64,000 bases of DNA from Anthoceros angustus (lineage: Eukaryota > Streptophyta > Anthocerotopsida > Anthocerotales > Anthocerotaceae). The notes beneath the pieces are model-generated. The model was not told the DNA's origin, did no database searches, and saw only the letters and a list, made by a program, of their open reading frames with translations. The translations under genes and the position numbers were made by a program. Of the stretch, positions 43,990-55,042 are shown in pieces. The stretch lies in NCBI GenBank assembly GCA_010909165.1, contig MU008156.1:496001-560000 (forward strand). The letters are read 5' to 3'. Position 1 is the stretch's first letter; each line of letters begins with the position of its first letter.

Positions 43990-46900
43990 GTGATTTTAGA
44001 AATAAGAAAGTGTCTATATATGTTAGGTGCCTACATCCCACAAGCCAAGCAAGCTGGAGGTAGCCGCCCACCACGGTGGTCAAGAACGGACGATGCACTG
44101 TGGGAGTTTACAACCCTAGTGGCGAGCGGCTGCCATACTGGAGCAATCGAGAGACGACACACCCAACACCGCGAGGTCGCGAATTCTGTGGCGCCGAGCG
44201 AGTCAGCGCCACAGATGCAACCGCGCCCGGCCGAGTCTCCGCCAGGCAGACGACGCACGCGTGGCAACGGGCGGGCGGAGGAAGGAAACCAGGCAGGCGC
44301 AGCGGAGGGAGGCGCTGAGGCAAGAGCGCCAGAAAAAGGGAGTGGAGGAGACGCGAGGGTGGTGTCCCTTTTCTCACCGCCGCAGGAGGAGGGTCGGGTT
44401 CTTTTCCGGAGAAACAAGGAGAAAGGAGATGGCGCCCGAGTCGCCGAAATTTCACATGCAAGGCCCAACATGGACCACTGGAAGGTGAGAGCGGCCTGCG
44501 TGGAGCCGGGTCTGGAATTTATGGAGAAGAAATGGTGTTACGATACCAAAGATTGGTGCAAGAGTGCGCCCGCAATTGAGAACCAAGTTGCAAGAGGGAG
44601 ACGCGAGGAAGAGGCCGCAAACTGGATTTGGGGCTCTCTTTCGAGCAAGGGGCGAAGCATCGAGGATGGAAGCTTGGTAATTGACCCGAGAAAGAAGACC
44701 CCGAGAGTCGGGCGCGCCATGAAGCCTGGAGAAGTGAGGGTGAACAATGGATGGGTGACTCGCCAACTCGTGTTCCAAGCACTGTGGGATTAGCCAAGTG
44801 GATTTTGTGTTTTCAGTAACCGAAGTTGGATCATATGGCGCACTACTCGGTCTTTCTTCATGAGGTGGTTAAAGGTACACAAATCGATTGGGGCGGATGA
44901 TCTTTGAAAGAGCCTGTGAGGAGAGGGCGAATTGCTCTCCCTTCCCTCGGCCTCCTTGATTTCACCTTTTCTAATTCATGTATTCGCGATTCCGGTGTCT
45001 AACGGAGTTGAAGTCGGTTCCGCCTTCATGGAAACCGGCCGTGAACTCAAGGTAGAGGAGGAGGAGTGTAAGGAGGATTCCGGAAGGATTCCAGCTTGGG
45101 AATGCGCCCCTAGAAGATCTTGGATGAAGGTGGGGAGGTTTCAAGGGCAAGAAGCGGAGGGCGGCACGGCCGAACTGGCAAGAAGGGAAGGACACCAGCA
45201 GAAGAGGAACCCACACCACACCTAGGGTCACCAGTCGAAATCGGCAGGAACGCGAGTGAAGGAGGAGAAAATAAAAGGGAACGACAAGTTGTGCCCTCTG
45301 TGTGTGGGGAGGAGTCGCCGCTAGGAGAGATTGGAGCGGATGAGGAAGTAGTGGCAAACCAACCCCTAGAAGAAGAGGGGTTAGTTTCGATAGCCAAGTC
45401 CGACGGAGCTCGAACATTTTGGCGACATTTCACCGACCCTCCGCAAGTGGAGACAGTGACACCGTGCGGCGAATTGTTGTGGAGGGAATGGGCACGGGCA
45501 GCCCAATTGAATCTGCAGCCCCGACTCGCCATGGCTCGACGCAGCGGATCTCCTCGACCAGCACCATGGCTCTCACCGGCCGAGTGCAGGCCAACAGGAA
45601 AAGTTGCTCAAGGAGAAGTTGGAGAGCCCGAAGGCGAGAACAAGGTGGCGAGGAGCGCAGACGGAATGCGAGGCGGCCCTATGCAAGGCATGTGAGCAAG
45701 GGCCATGTCCACCCAACAGAGGCCTTAGTGAATCAGTCAAGGGGCGATGCCACAATTGAGGAGCTTCAAGATGAGGTCTCATGAGCCTGTGAACAATGGA
45801 AACAATGGCGCCGAGAAATTCAAGAAGTCAAGGAGAGATACAAGCGAGAGAGAGATGAAGCTAGGGCCGAGTCAAGAGAGAGGTGGCCAAACCAAGAAGG
45901 GCAGAGCCAAAGAACCGCAGAGTCAAGCCACCACCGTGGGGAAACTACCACCACGGTGGCTAAACCGGCCACCGTCGCGGAAGGAGGAACCGAGGTGGGG
46001 GAAGTCACCGACAGGAGCGCTGCAGGTGGGGATACGATCCCCCTGGATTCCGGAAGGCAGCCGGCTCAGGATTGTCCACGGGAGGAGAGGGTAAGAACCT
46101 CTGTAGCCGAAGGCGTATTGTGCTACGGCGTCTGGATGAGGATGCTCATGTCCCTGGCTTCTGCCTGCATGGTGAGCGGGTGCTCACTCTAAATGTGTAT
46201 GTGGTTGTTGGGACAGGAGGGGGCAGAAACTATTGGCTGCACATCTTGACCGCCACGGGCGTTTACCAGTGGTTCTTCCGAACGGGAGCGGGGGCCTACC
46301 CCCCCCAAGTGGTGATCGAGGAAATGAGCGAAGCTGAGCTGAGGGAGGAGCACACGGTGGCCGCCCAAACATGAGGAGCGGAATAACAGCATAGGGCCTA
46401 TAGACGCACGACGCCCATGGAAGACGCCAAGAAACCGCAGTGATGCCGAGGTGGAGGTTTTGGGGAGAATCGCTGACTGAGGCGCAAGGTGAGAGCGAGA
46501 GCGACGGAACCCCACCGCAGGGCTAGGCAAAGAATCATGACGCGGCCGCTGATTTTAGGGAGCGCGACATCATAGGCCGAGGCTTTTTGGGGTAGGGGAT
46601 AGGATGTTTTGAGGACCCGTGGAGTCAGGTTACCGAATTGGTAGGAGCGCTGGTAGTGGGCCATATTTTCTAGACATCGGTAGGAGTGAGTCAGGAATCC
46701 ACAAATGAATGTATAAGAGACCCTTGAGAGTCTCTCTAATGTATAATTACAGTGTGAACTTCCGTGTTGAAGCTATGCGCGAGGTTGGTTGGAGACGCCC
46801 GATCAAGATCAAACTGCTCGATGCACCGCCTCTCACAAGAAGGCCGGAAGATCCCTGGATGGTCGAGAGCGGAGTGGCCAAGCTCCACGCCTGGGAGTGA

Positions 46901-47640
46901 CGGAAGGTAACTGACGCACGTCAGAAGAGAGGTAGGGGTTGCCGCGAAAGGTTGAGGCGGAACTGCCGGAAGGCGAATCGCCAAGAACTGACCGGGTTTT
47001 CTCCCGATCTTCTTTCCCAACTGTTGCCACCAGGCGTGTTTCATTCCAAGAGGGGGTCTGTGTGGCCCAAGGTGGGGTCTGTGTGGCCCAAGAGGGGGTC
47101 TGTGTGGCCCAAGATGGGGTCTGTGTGACCTGTGAGGAGAGGGAGAGAAGATTTATTTAGGAAGGGGAAGGTCCCCAAAGGGGAGAGGCTACAAGGGATG
47201 TGTGTGGGGAAGATAGGGAATGGTTAGGGAGAGGAAGTGAGTGGTGGAATCATGGGAAGCGACGGAGTGAGGCGCAGACTCGAGGTCGTGGTGCATAGCC
47301 TGAAGGATCCGAACGGAAATTCCGGAAGCGAAGTGAGGGGCATGTAGGTGTGTATGTCCATAACCCCAAGGTCTCGGAGAAGTCGCGACAGACCCATGAA
47401 GCTGGCAGGTGGGACCCGCCATGTTGGTTGAACCAGCCATCGGTGGCCGAGTCTTCCACGGTGGGTATGGTAGCCGGGAGAGGAGGGGGTAGTGAGCGAC
47501 AGGGTAAGTCTAGAATCCATAGATTTAGAACACCTTGACACAAAACCATTCCCTTGGGATCGAATCCTAGGACTATAACGACATAGAGGGTAAATGTGGC
47601 CTCTTTGCGTCTTCGGATGCAAAAACCCATTCCACAGTAA
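43990..47640 (+). mobile_element. Inverted copy of the Ty3/gypsy terminal region with coding remnants
   Basis: The opposite-strand counterpart of 33605-38720. A 268-codon frame (43987-44793) includes PKFHMQGPTWTTG pieces, VEPGLEFMEKKWCYDTKDWC and later INNGWVTRQLVFQALWD-like sequence; its FMEKKW block matches FMEKRW at about 36400 minus. 44930-47640 matches 28124-29530 directly. A short array of GGGGTCTGTGTGGCCCAAG units lies at 47050-47130. The right end (47610-47640) reads into RT sequence, as at 29530. Confidence 0.6.
47050..47135 (+). repeat. About 22-bp tandem repeat, four units
   Basis: GGGGTCTGTGTGGCCCAAG occurs four times with small changes; the related copy near 29100 has only two units. 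Confidence 0.85.
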
Positions 47641-47649
47641 GTCTGGACC

Positions 47650-48340
47650 ACACTCCGGAGCAGGACGGGATAAGTACGCCAAGTAAAGTAACTTAGGAAT
47701 CGGAGCGTGTTTAGACAAACGGGCCACGTGATCTTGATCGAGAGGTGAACGGCATGCAGCAGCATCAGATCAGACCCAGCCGCGGTCGGTAGGTAGGTAT
47801 TCACGCCCGGCATCAAGCGGCGAAGGCTAGAGCACGCGCGCGTAAGGCGAAGGCCGAGTAAGCGTAAGGCTAGAGTACACGGCGGCGTAAGGCCAGAGTA
47901 AGCGGAAGCGAAGGCACGCCATGCACCTCCACGCGCTGAGCAAGACCCTCCCCGCCTTGACTACTCCCGACGCCGCGGGCCGGAGGAAGGCCATTTTCTT
48001 CGTGACTCGACGAGCTCGCGCCCGCTACCCCGCTTTTGGCGCTATCTTTCGAGGCCAGCACTTCGCGCGCTCACCTTCGTGGTTGGAGCGGCAATGCGGC
48101 GAAGGGGAGCATTGTTATGACACAATCGCCAACAAATGGAGCAAGAAGAACGCGATGGGACCCAAGAAGGCGTGGAGGTATGGGAGCCGGCGCTTGGTGG
48201 AGCGCAACATTGTCACGCTACCTGTGAGATAGACCGGACCGGCCGGAGGAAGGTAAGAATCGTGGAGAAATGGCACTTAGACATCTTCGGGCCATGTTTG
48301 ACGCTCGCTGCCACACGCCGTCCGAGAATATGCTAGGAAG
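47650..48340. other. No gene recognised
   Basis: GC-rich sequence with GCGTAAGGC repeats near 47840-47900, between transposon pieces. Short frames only. Confidence 0.3.
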
Positions 48341-48850
48341 ATGTTGGCCGTCGCCAACAAGGAGGTCCGCTCCAAAAGCTTGAGGGAGGACCCTAGGAGG
48401 TGGACCGTGGAGGTCCTGAGGGCGGTTTACAACCGCCCGGTGGAAGAAATTGGGGGCATAGTCCCGGAGCCCCTCAAGGTGAGGGGGAAGGTGGAAGCGG
48501 CGAAGGCGGCCATGCTAAGGCCGGGGACGCAACGGTCGTCCAACGGCTGGTTGATGTCGGACCTGCTGGATAGGCGGGTGAGGGCAGTGGCTAAGGTCAT
48601 TGTCCATTGGAACATGCTCACCAAGGTGGATCACCTTGGTGACAATCTTCTGGTGTTCCTGCACACCCTGCAGTGAGGAAAAAGGGCCGACTGGGGGCGT
48701 ATCATCTTCGCCTGGATCAGCCAGGAGGCCAGGAAGCTACGGAGTGAGAAGCCGTCCCCGTCAGCGCTGTCACCCTTCCTCATCCATGTATGGGGACACC
48801 TCAACCTCCTGAAGGAGGGAGAAGAGGAGCACTACAGTCGCGCCACAGTG
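48341..48850 (+). pseudogene. Transposon gag-like frame
   Basis: Reads MLAVANKEVRSKSLREDP, VRAVAKVIVHWNMLTKVDHL and LLVFLHTLQ, then a stop, then GRIIFAWISQEARKLRSEK and LSPFLIHVWGHLNLLKE. Continuity of sense across the stop indicates one decayed protein. It looks like a retroelement capsid-type domain, but the family is not certain. Confidence 0.35.
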
Positions 48851-48851
48851 T

Positions 48852-49060
48852 GCGACTACGAAGGTACACAAGTATTCTCCCATGTAGGATGACCACTTCT
48901 TCGTCCCCTTTGCCATCGAGACCTACGGGGCCATGGGCAAGGATTTCTCTAGATTTGTTAAGGCCTATGTCAAGGCTTACCACAATCGCAAGGATGGGGT
49001 TGGTCTCCCCCTTTCCTGTATTGTGGCTTTCTTTAGGCAATGGGTGTACATCGCCATGTA
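48852..49060 (+). pseudogene. LINE-like element: end of nuclease-like domain
   Basis: Reads TTKVHKYSPM, a stop, DDHFFVPFAIETYGAMGKDF, SRFVKAYVKAYHNRKDG and LSCIVAFFRQWVYIAM. The K..KY and F.P.AIET motifs continue the domain cut off at 43579 and match the copy at 24080-24240. Confidence 0.55.
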
Positions 49061-49308
49061 GAGGGAGTTGCCAACAGCGATAAATAGGATGGCAGGTGAC
49101 GTTGGGATGCGACTTCTTTGGCACCTGTGGTAGGTAGGCCTTTTTCCTATCCCTGACCACGAAATTCTTTGGGCTGTAGGTAGTTTCAAGATGAGCAATT
49201 GTGTGGGTTAGTTCCACTTGGCATAGTTCCGTTTGTTAGGATATTTCCCCTTTCTTTTCGGGGTTCATGGGATTTTCCATCTCTTTTTTATAAAAGTCTC
49301 CGTGTCCC

Positions 49309-49485
49309 CCGATTATGTATGAACATCCAAGATCAAAGAGTAAATGTCTAGATATGGGTGTGTAATGTGGATAATGTATGAACATCCAATATCCAAGCCA
49401 TAAATGTTCATACATGTGGTGTGTAATGTGGATAATGTATGAACATCCAATATCCAAGAAGTAAATGTCTAGGATGTGGTGCGTT
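49309..49485 (+). repeat. Three copies of an about 62-bp unit
   Basis: The core ATGTATGAACATCCAA.ATC, AAATGT and TGTAATGTGGATA occurs three times between 49309 and 49485. Confidence 0.85.
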
Positions 49486-49729
49486 TTCAAGACTATGAGC
49501 ATGCAATAGTCAAGTATTGATCGATACTAGGTATTTGTGTAAAAGAAACATCTGTACTTGTGTATTACTTTTATGAAAGGGTGATAGATAGGTACTAGGT
49601 ATTGATAGCTGTCATATTAATTTGAGACATGACACGCTCCTTTCAAAAGATAAAAACTCAAAACAATATCTTAGCTAACATGTAAGAAAATTAGTATATA
49701 TTTAATTTAAATATTATTTATTTCATTTT

Positions 49730-50070
49730 TTTAATTTTTCATTTGATTGTGAACTCAGATATAGTCGCATTTTACAATGTGTTTCACCCTTGGAGCTACA
49801 ACATGAAGAATTTCATGAAAGAACTTTGTGTCTTATATGCGAATTTATTGAAGCCTTTGCTCGAGCAGTTGCCACGAATGACGTATAATAATTTTTAATG
49901 GAATAAATTTCTATAATTTCACTTAATAATTCAAATTAATAACGTTAATTCATTTGCAGGAAACGTATTTGGAGGAGGTAAGTATGCAATGGTGGGAAGT
50001 TTGGGAACATTGTCAAGAACAAAAGAGACCTTTAGCTGAATTACAACTCAAGCGTGATAGAAAATAGTGC
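49730..50070 (+). other. AT-rich segment with a possible decayed spliced frame
   Basis: GAAACGTATTTGGAGGAG follows a TTTGCAG acceptor-like site (about 49960), and the frame ends QWWEVWEHCQEQKRPLAEL about 50067. An upstream frame near 49800-49880 (MKNFMKELCVLYANLLKPLL) could be an earlier exon. No family recognised; possibly a transposon remnant. Confidence 0.25.
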
Positions 50071-50099
50071 TATAGAATATATATAGTTAAGTAGCAGCA

Positions 50100-52425
50100 T
50101 GTGAAGATACACTTAAAGGCAACACGCGTCCCAATTAGTTTGTACAAGAGGTGACAAATGTGTCAGCTAAGGTCCATGGAGTCCTTTTGGGCTTGATAGT
50201 TACTAAGGACAAACATTTTAGTTTTCTCCTTATTAGCTCGCCTCCAATACTATTTCCTTCTATGCCCTTGTAACCATAATTGATTATTAACATTGTGTCA
50301 CTGAAAAAATAAGTGTCAAAATGAAATACGACAAAAAGCAACAAATGGGTGTATTGCTATGATACAAGTGGCAGCACAAGTGGCAACGTACATATGTACG
50401 ATGTGCATTTGCTTGGGACATGTAGTAAATTCCATTGGCACACGTACATAGTGGGTACATAACATAGTGGACATGGCGGAGGGGCTAGGAAAAGACAGGA
50501 TGGAGGTGGGTGTGAAAAGGGAGGAAAGAAATGGCGGCGGACTGGGGCCTGCGTTGACGCTGGAAGTTGATGTGGGCATGGCAGGGGAGGGAGGGCAAGG
50601 CAGTTGGTGTCGGGATTCCAACATGCCAAGCCAAGGCAGTGGCACGGTGAGTGATCCCCGGCCCTGGCCTGGCATTCCGTTTCCGTACAGAGCAGGAGGA
50701 GGAGGAGGAGCAGGCAGGAGTCTCAAGTTGGGTTCCTGGTGAGTTGAGAAGCGGCTCGCCGTTGTCCGTGCCAGCACTGGATCGCCCTCACATGCTACAC
50801 AGAGGTGGAAGACGGAGTCTCCTCGATGCGATGATGCCGATGCCATAGCCGAGGCCGAGGGAGTTGTACACTTGTACTACAAGTGCATCCCCATCGAGTA
50901 TGTATATAGACCCGGGCGTACGTGCGCGTGAGACAATGTCATGCTTTAGGTCATGCGCGAATGGCGCTCATGGCGCCCATGACTCCATGACCTGGAGGAT
51001 GCCGAGGGCCGACTTGCGGCGCCTGGAGTCTGGATCCAGTCTCCGGACAGCATGCGGAATCCGGATTCTCCAGAAAGGGTGGCACTCGTAGGCTGGCAGG
51101 CTGCGGGTCCGGCCGCCGCAGGTGCAGGGGAATTTCGGCTGTGGGGAAGCGGTGCCCTGGTCAAGGCGAGGCAAGTGTGCCAAACATGTTGGCAACCTTG
51201 GCAAGCCGAGAGAGGCAGGCTGCGCGCGGCCCGCAGGTGAGGCCAGGCCAGGTGAGGCGAGGCGAGGGCAACATGATCCATCATGCGCAGTTTCCACCAG
51301 GAAACCTGTCCGGGACTCCTGCGCTCTGTCCAGCCCAGCCCTCCGTGCAGTCAAAATGCCAGCCAGATAACAGGCGAGGCCCGAGGCTGGATCAGCGTGC
51401 CGTGTCGGTGAAATGGACCATTTCACACCGCTGTCACCTCCATGCCACACCTTACGCCTCCACCTACTACTACACCTCCTCTCCATCCGACGTACCTTCG
51501 CCCTCTCCCTCCTACTCCCGCTAACCTCCACCGCCACACCGGCACTCGCACGACGCATTCCAACACAGAGGCCATGCGTGTTGCAACCCCGATCATGCCC
51601 CGAGTCGTCTCAATCCCTCATGCCATCCCCGCTTGACCGATGACCAGGGTTGGTCAATCATGCTACAGCCCATGCCCATGCGATGATAAGAGTACATACG
51701 CAAGCCCTACGACTCCATGGCCACGGTGCTGCCACCTGAAAAGAGAGAAAAGAGAAAAACAAGTGCAAGCCGGCCCCGAATCCGGAGATCCAGCAACGTT
51801 CCACGGCCCCCCTTGCGCCAACATATGCATTACCAATTGCATCCAACTCCTCGGACTCCTTTACCGACTTCCGAAAAAACCTCCAAGCCATACGCCATAA
51901 TCCTTGGAATGCCGCCTGCTGCTGCTGCTGCTGCAATGTGCATAAGCCTCGGCCTCCACAACACGCACATAAGCGCCAAATCGCTCTCCCCGCCCGTCGC
52001 CCCGTCGCCATTGCAGATGTGCCAAGCTCGAGTGTGGACTTGGCGCTTCCGGACAAGCTGTCGGCAACGCACCTTCCGCGTCCCTTCCAAACCCTAAAAA
52101 TCGGAAACCACGTCTCCTCCCCGCTGTGGTACATCGAAACGTACAGGCCGTCTCGATCCGCGATCCCTGCACACGGCAACAGGCGGCTCATAAAGGCGAG
52201 GCCCCACGCCACCCGGTGCCGGTGCCGGTGCCCGCTACCGGACGCGCCCCACATTTCTCGATTACCGCTCCTCCGATCCGCTCATTTATTGCAATTTCGC
52301 TTTATTTCCGAAATTCCACCGCTCGTGTGCCGAATGATTGTCCCGGCCCGCCGACGCAGACGGAGAGGCAGAATTATTATATACCTACGCATCACAGTAT
52401 CTATGTCACTTGCCTTGCGTTGCGT
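50100..52425. other. No gene recognised
   Basis: GC-rich sequence with short simple repeats: GGAGGAGGAGGAGGAGCAGG near 50697 and (GCT)n at 51917-51936. The open frames on both strands (for example 50846-50316 minus) show no family motif or splice-consistent continuation. Confidence 0.35.
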
Positions 52426-52429
52426 TACC

Positions 52430-53663
52430 TTGCCTTGCCTTCCTGCCCTGCCCCTGCCCTGCCCTGCTCTGCCCTGCCCTGCCTGCTCCTGCCCTGCCGC
52501 CTGCCCTGCCCTGCCCTGCCCTGCCCTGCCCTGCTCCTGCCCTGCCCTGCCCTGCCCTGCCCTGCCTGCCCTGCCCCTGCCCTGCCCTGCCCTGCCCTGC
52601 CCTGCCCTGCCTCCTGTCTCTGCCCTGCCCTGTCTTGCCCCTGCCCTGCCCTGCCCTGCTCTGCCCTGCCCTGCCCTGCCCCTGCCCTGCCCTGTCTCTG
52701 CCTGCCCTGCCTCTGCCCTGCCCTGCCCTGCCCTGTCTGCCCTGCCCTGCCCTGCCCTGCCTGCCCTGCCCTGCCCTGCCCTGCCCTGCCCTGCCTCACC
52801 CTGCCCTGCCCTGCCCTGCCCTGCCCTGCCCTGCCCTGCCCTGCCCTGCCCTGCCCTGCCCTGCCCTGCCCTGCCCTGCCCTGCCTGCCCCTGCCCTGCC
52901 CTGCCCTGCCCTGCCCTGCCCCTGCCCTGCCTGCCCTGCCCTGCCCTGCCCTGCCCTGCCCTGCCCTGCCCTGCCCTGCCCTGCCCTGCCCTGCCCTGCC
53001 CTGCCCTGCCCTGCCCTGCCCTGCCCTGCCCTGCCCTGCCCTGCCCTGCCCTGCCCTTGCCTTCCTGCCCTTCCTGCCCTTCCTGCCCTTCCCTGCCCTG
53101 CCCTTGCCTTCCTGCCCTTGCCTTCCTGCCCTTGCCTTCCTGCCCTTGCCTGCCCTTGCCTTCCTGCCCTTGCCTTCCTGCCCTTGCCTTCCTTGCCTTG
53201 CCTTCCTGCCCTTGCCTTCCCTGCCCTTGCCTTCCTGCCCTTGCCTTCCTGCCCTTGCCTTCCCTGCCCTGCCCTTCCCTCCCTTCCCTGCCCTTCCCTT
53301 CCCTTCCTGCCCTTCCTTCCTTCCCTTTCCTTCCCTTGCCTTCCTGCCCTTGCCTTCCTGCCCTTGCCTTCCCTGCCCTTGCCTTCCCTGCCTTGCCTTC
53401 CTGCTGCCCTTCCCTCCCTTCCCTGCCCTTCCCTTCCCTTCCTGCCCTTCCCTTCCTTCCCTTTCCTTCCCTTCCCTTCCCTGCCCTTCCCTTCCCTTCC
53501 CTTCCTTCCCTTCCTTCCTTCCTTTCCTTCCTTCCCTTCCCTTCCTTCCCTTCCTTCCCTTCCTTCCTTCCCTTCCCTTCCCTTCCTTCCCTTTCCTTCC
53601 TTCCTTCCCTTCCCTTCCATTCCCTTTCCTTCCCTTCCCTTTCCTTCCCTTCCCTTCCCTTCG
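52430..53663 (+). repeat. CCCTG pentamer satellite grading into CCCTT/CTTGC repeat
   Basis: 52430-53055 is almost pure (CCCTG)n with occasional C or T insertions. From 53055 it becomes CTTCCTGCCCTTGC-type and then CCCTTCC-type repeat up to 53663. The plus strand is nearly all pyrimidine plus G. Three long overlapping plus frames (ALPCP, LPCPA and CPALP repeats) and the minus frame (GRAGQ repeats) exist only because a 5-bp unit without stop triplets is open in every frame; they are not genes. Confidence 0.97.
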
Positions 53664-54243
53664 CGCTGTTTTTTATAATTGAGAGTACCGACTTTCAAGT
53701 CACTGTTGCACCGTCCCACAAACGAAACCAACACGGAGCTGTGGCGGAGCGAAGGAAGCCGGATCCTTCACATCCGCCAACCACCGGGGCCAAGACGGCG
53801 ACAGCACGAAAGCCCGAAGGCCCAAAGGCCCAAAGCCGAGGCTGTCCCGTGATCAGTACTGGCGAAACATGTGGGCTCGGAGGCGCCCGAGTAAAACGTG
53901 GCCGGTGTCTGTTTCAGATGGCTCTCCTTTCCCTGTTCCTTTGCAGCACGTGCTGGGCTTAGCAAGCGCGCACCATTCGAACCCCAGAATGTAAAACGCT
54001 CCGGATAAACGTCCACGTCACGCACCTCGGTGGCGCGGACCCCTGGGCGGTGAATCCCGGGCCGCCACCTCCCCGACCCGGGATCGAATCACGCCCGCTC
54101 CGACACCTAGTAAAGCAGTGAAGCCCCGACACCTCCATTAACGCGCTCTTGTCCCTTCTCTTCTGTTGCAACTGGCTCCCTCGTCCCTCGTCCGTCGCCC
54201 GTCGCCCGTCCCCCGTTCCCGTTAGGATCCCGCCGCATCACAC
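53664..54243. other. No gene recognised
   Basis: Unique GC-rich sequence; contains a 12-bp palindrome CAGCACGTGCTG (about 53943). No RNA gene identified. Confidence 0.3.
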
Positions 54244-54272
54244 CGCATCGCATCGCATCGCATCGCATCGCA
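54244..54272 (+). repeat. (CGCAT)n pentamer microsatellite
   Basis: About six units of CGCAT, followed 350 bp later by a G-rich GGGGGAAG tract (54628-54662). Confidence 0.9.
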
Positions 54273-55042
54273 CCCGCGGCTACCTGGCCGCCTGGCTGCC
54301 TGCCCCCATTCATACCTGTACACCCTAACGGATTCCGTTTCTCCGTATGTATCGTTCCCACATTACTCCCCACCCCCATCATCCCCATGCTCTTAATTGT
54401 GGCAGCATGACATGGCTGCGATTACGTAGTCAAGTGAAAGTGGACATTTCGTTTTGACTGCTCATTGACCACCATCACCATGACATGGAGCCTCATCACC
54501 TTCATGGCTCGCATCACTAATGATTCTCGGCAACGAGCAACCGGATCGGATCTGTTCAACACAGCCTTTTTGACTCACTGTCTTGTCATTTCAAAAATCC
54601 ACATCTGTATCTTCCCTTTCCTTTCGGAAGGGGGAAGGGGGGAAGGGGCGAAGGGGGGAAGGGTCTCTCGGGTCTAGGGTCTCGAAGATATTTTGCTTCT
54701 GTTAAACAATTAATGCCACATAGTTACGTCAAGTCTGCCGTGCTTGTTTGCGCCTTGTTTATTATGATGCGTTTATGTGTTCGGGTTTGGTTTGGGTTGC
54801 CTTGTGTGACGGTGGCGGCCTCATGGGAGGGCTGGCCACGCATTGCCACCTAACACGCGTCCCGAATCCAACTGTATGTATCGGGGTAAAATCTTGGAAA
54901 GGTGGGGGAACGCGCGGGATTTGACAAAGTACCGAGGGTGAGAGTTTAGGCGCGGATTCGCAGAAAATTCGGAGGTTTGGGATTTCGCCGCGTATCGCCG
55001 AGGATTTACTTTGGGTTGGGGGGAGCTGGCGCTGGGCGCCAG

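Noticed and set aside
50316-50846. 176-codon minus frame rich in Pro and Ser
   Set aside because: Low-complexity composition, no motif, no conserved block; overlaps simple repeats.
53943-53954. 12-bp palindrome CAGCACGTGCTG with a G-box core
   Set aside because: Isolated; no nearby gene start to give it a regulatory context.
51938-53962. Very long plus-strand open frames of Pro/Ala/Leu/Cys repeats (up to 674 codons) and the matching minus frame
   Set aside because: A pentamer repeat without stop triplets is open in all frames; no start context, domain or splice support.
53950-54000. tRNA T-arm-like GGTTCGAATGG on the minus strand
   Set aside because: No matching acceptor, D-arm or anticodon arm could be found around it.
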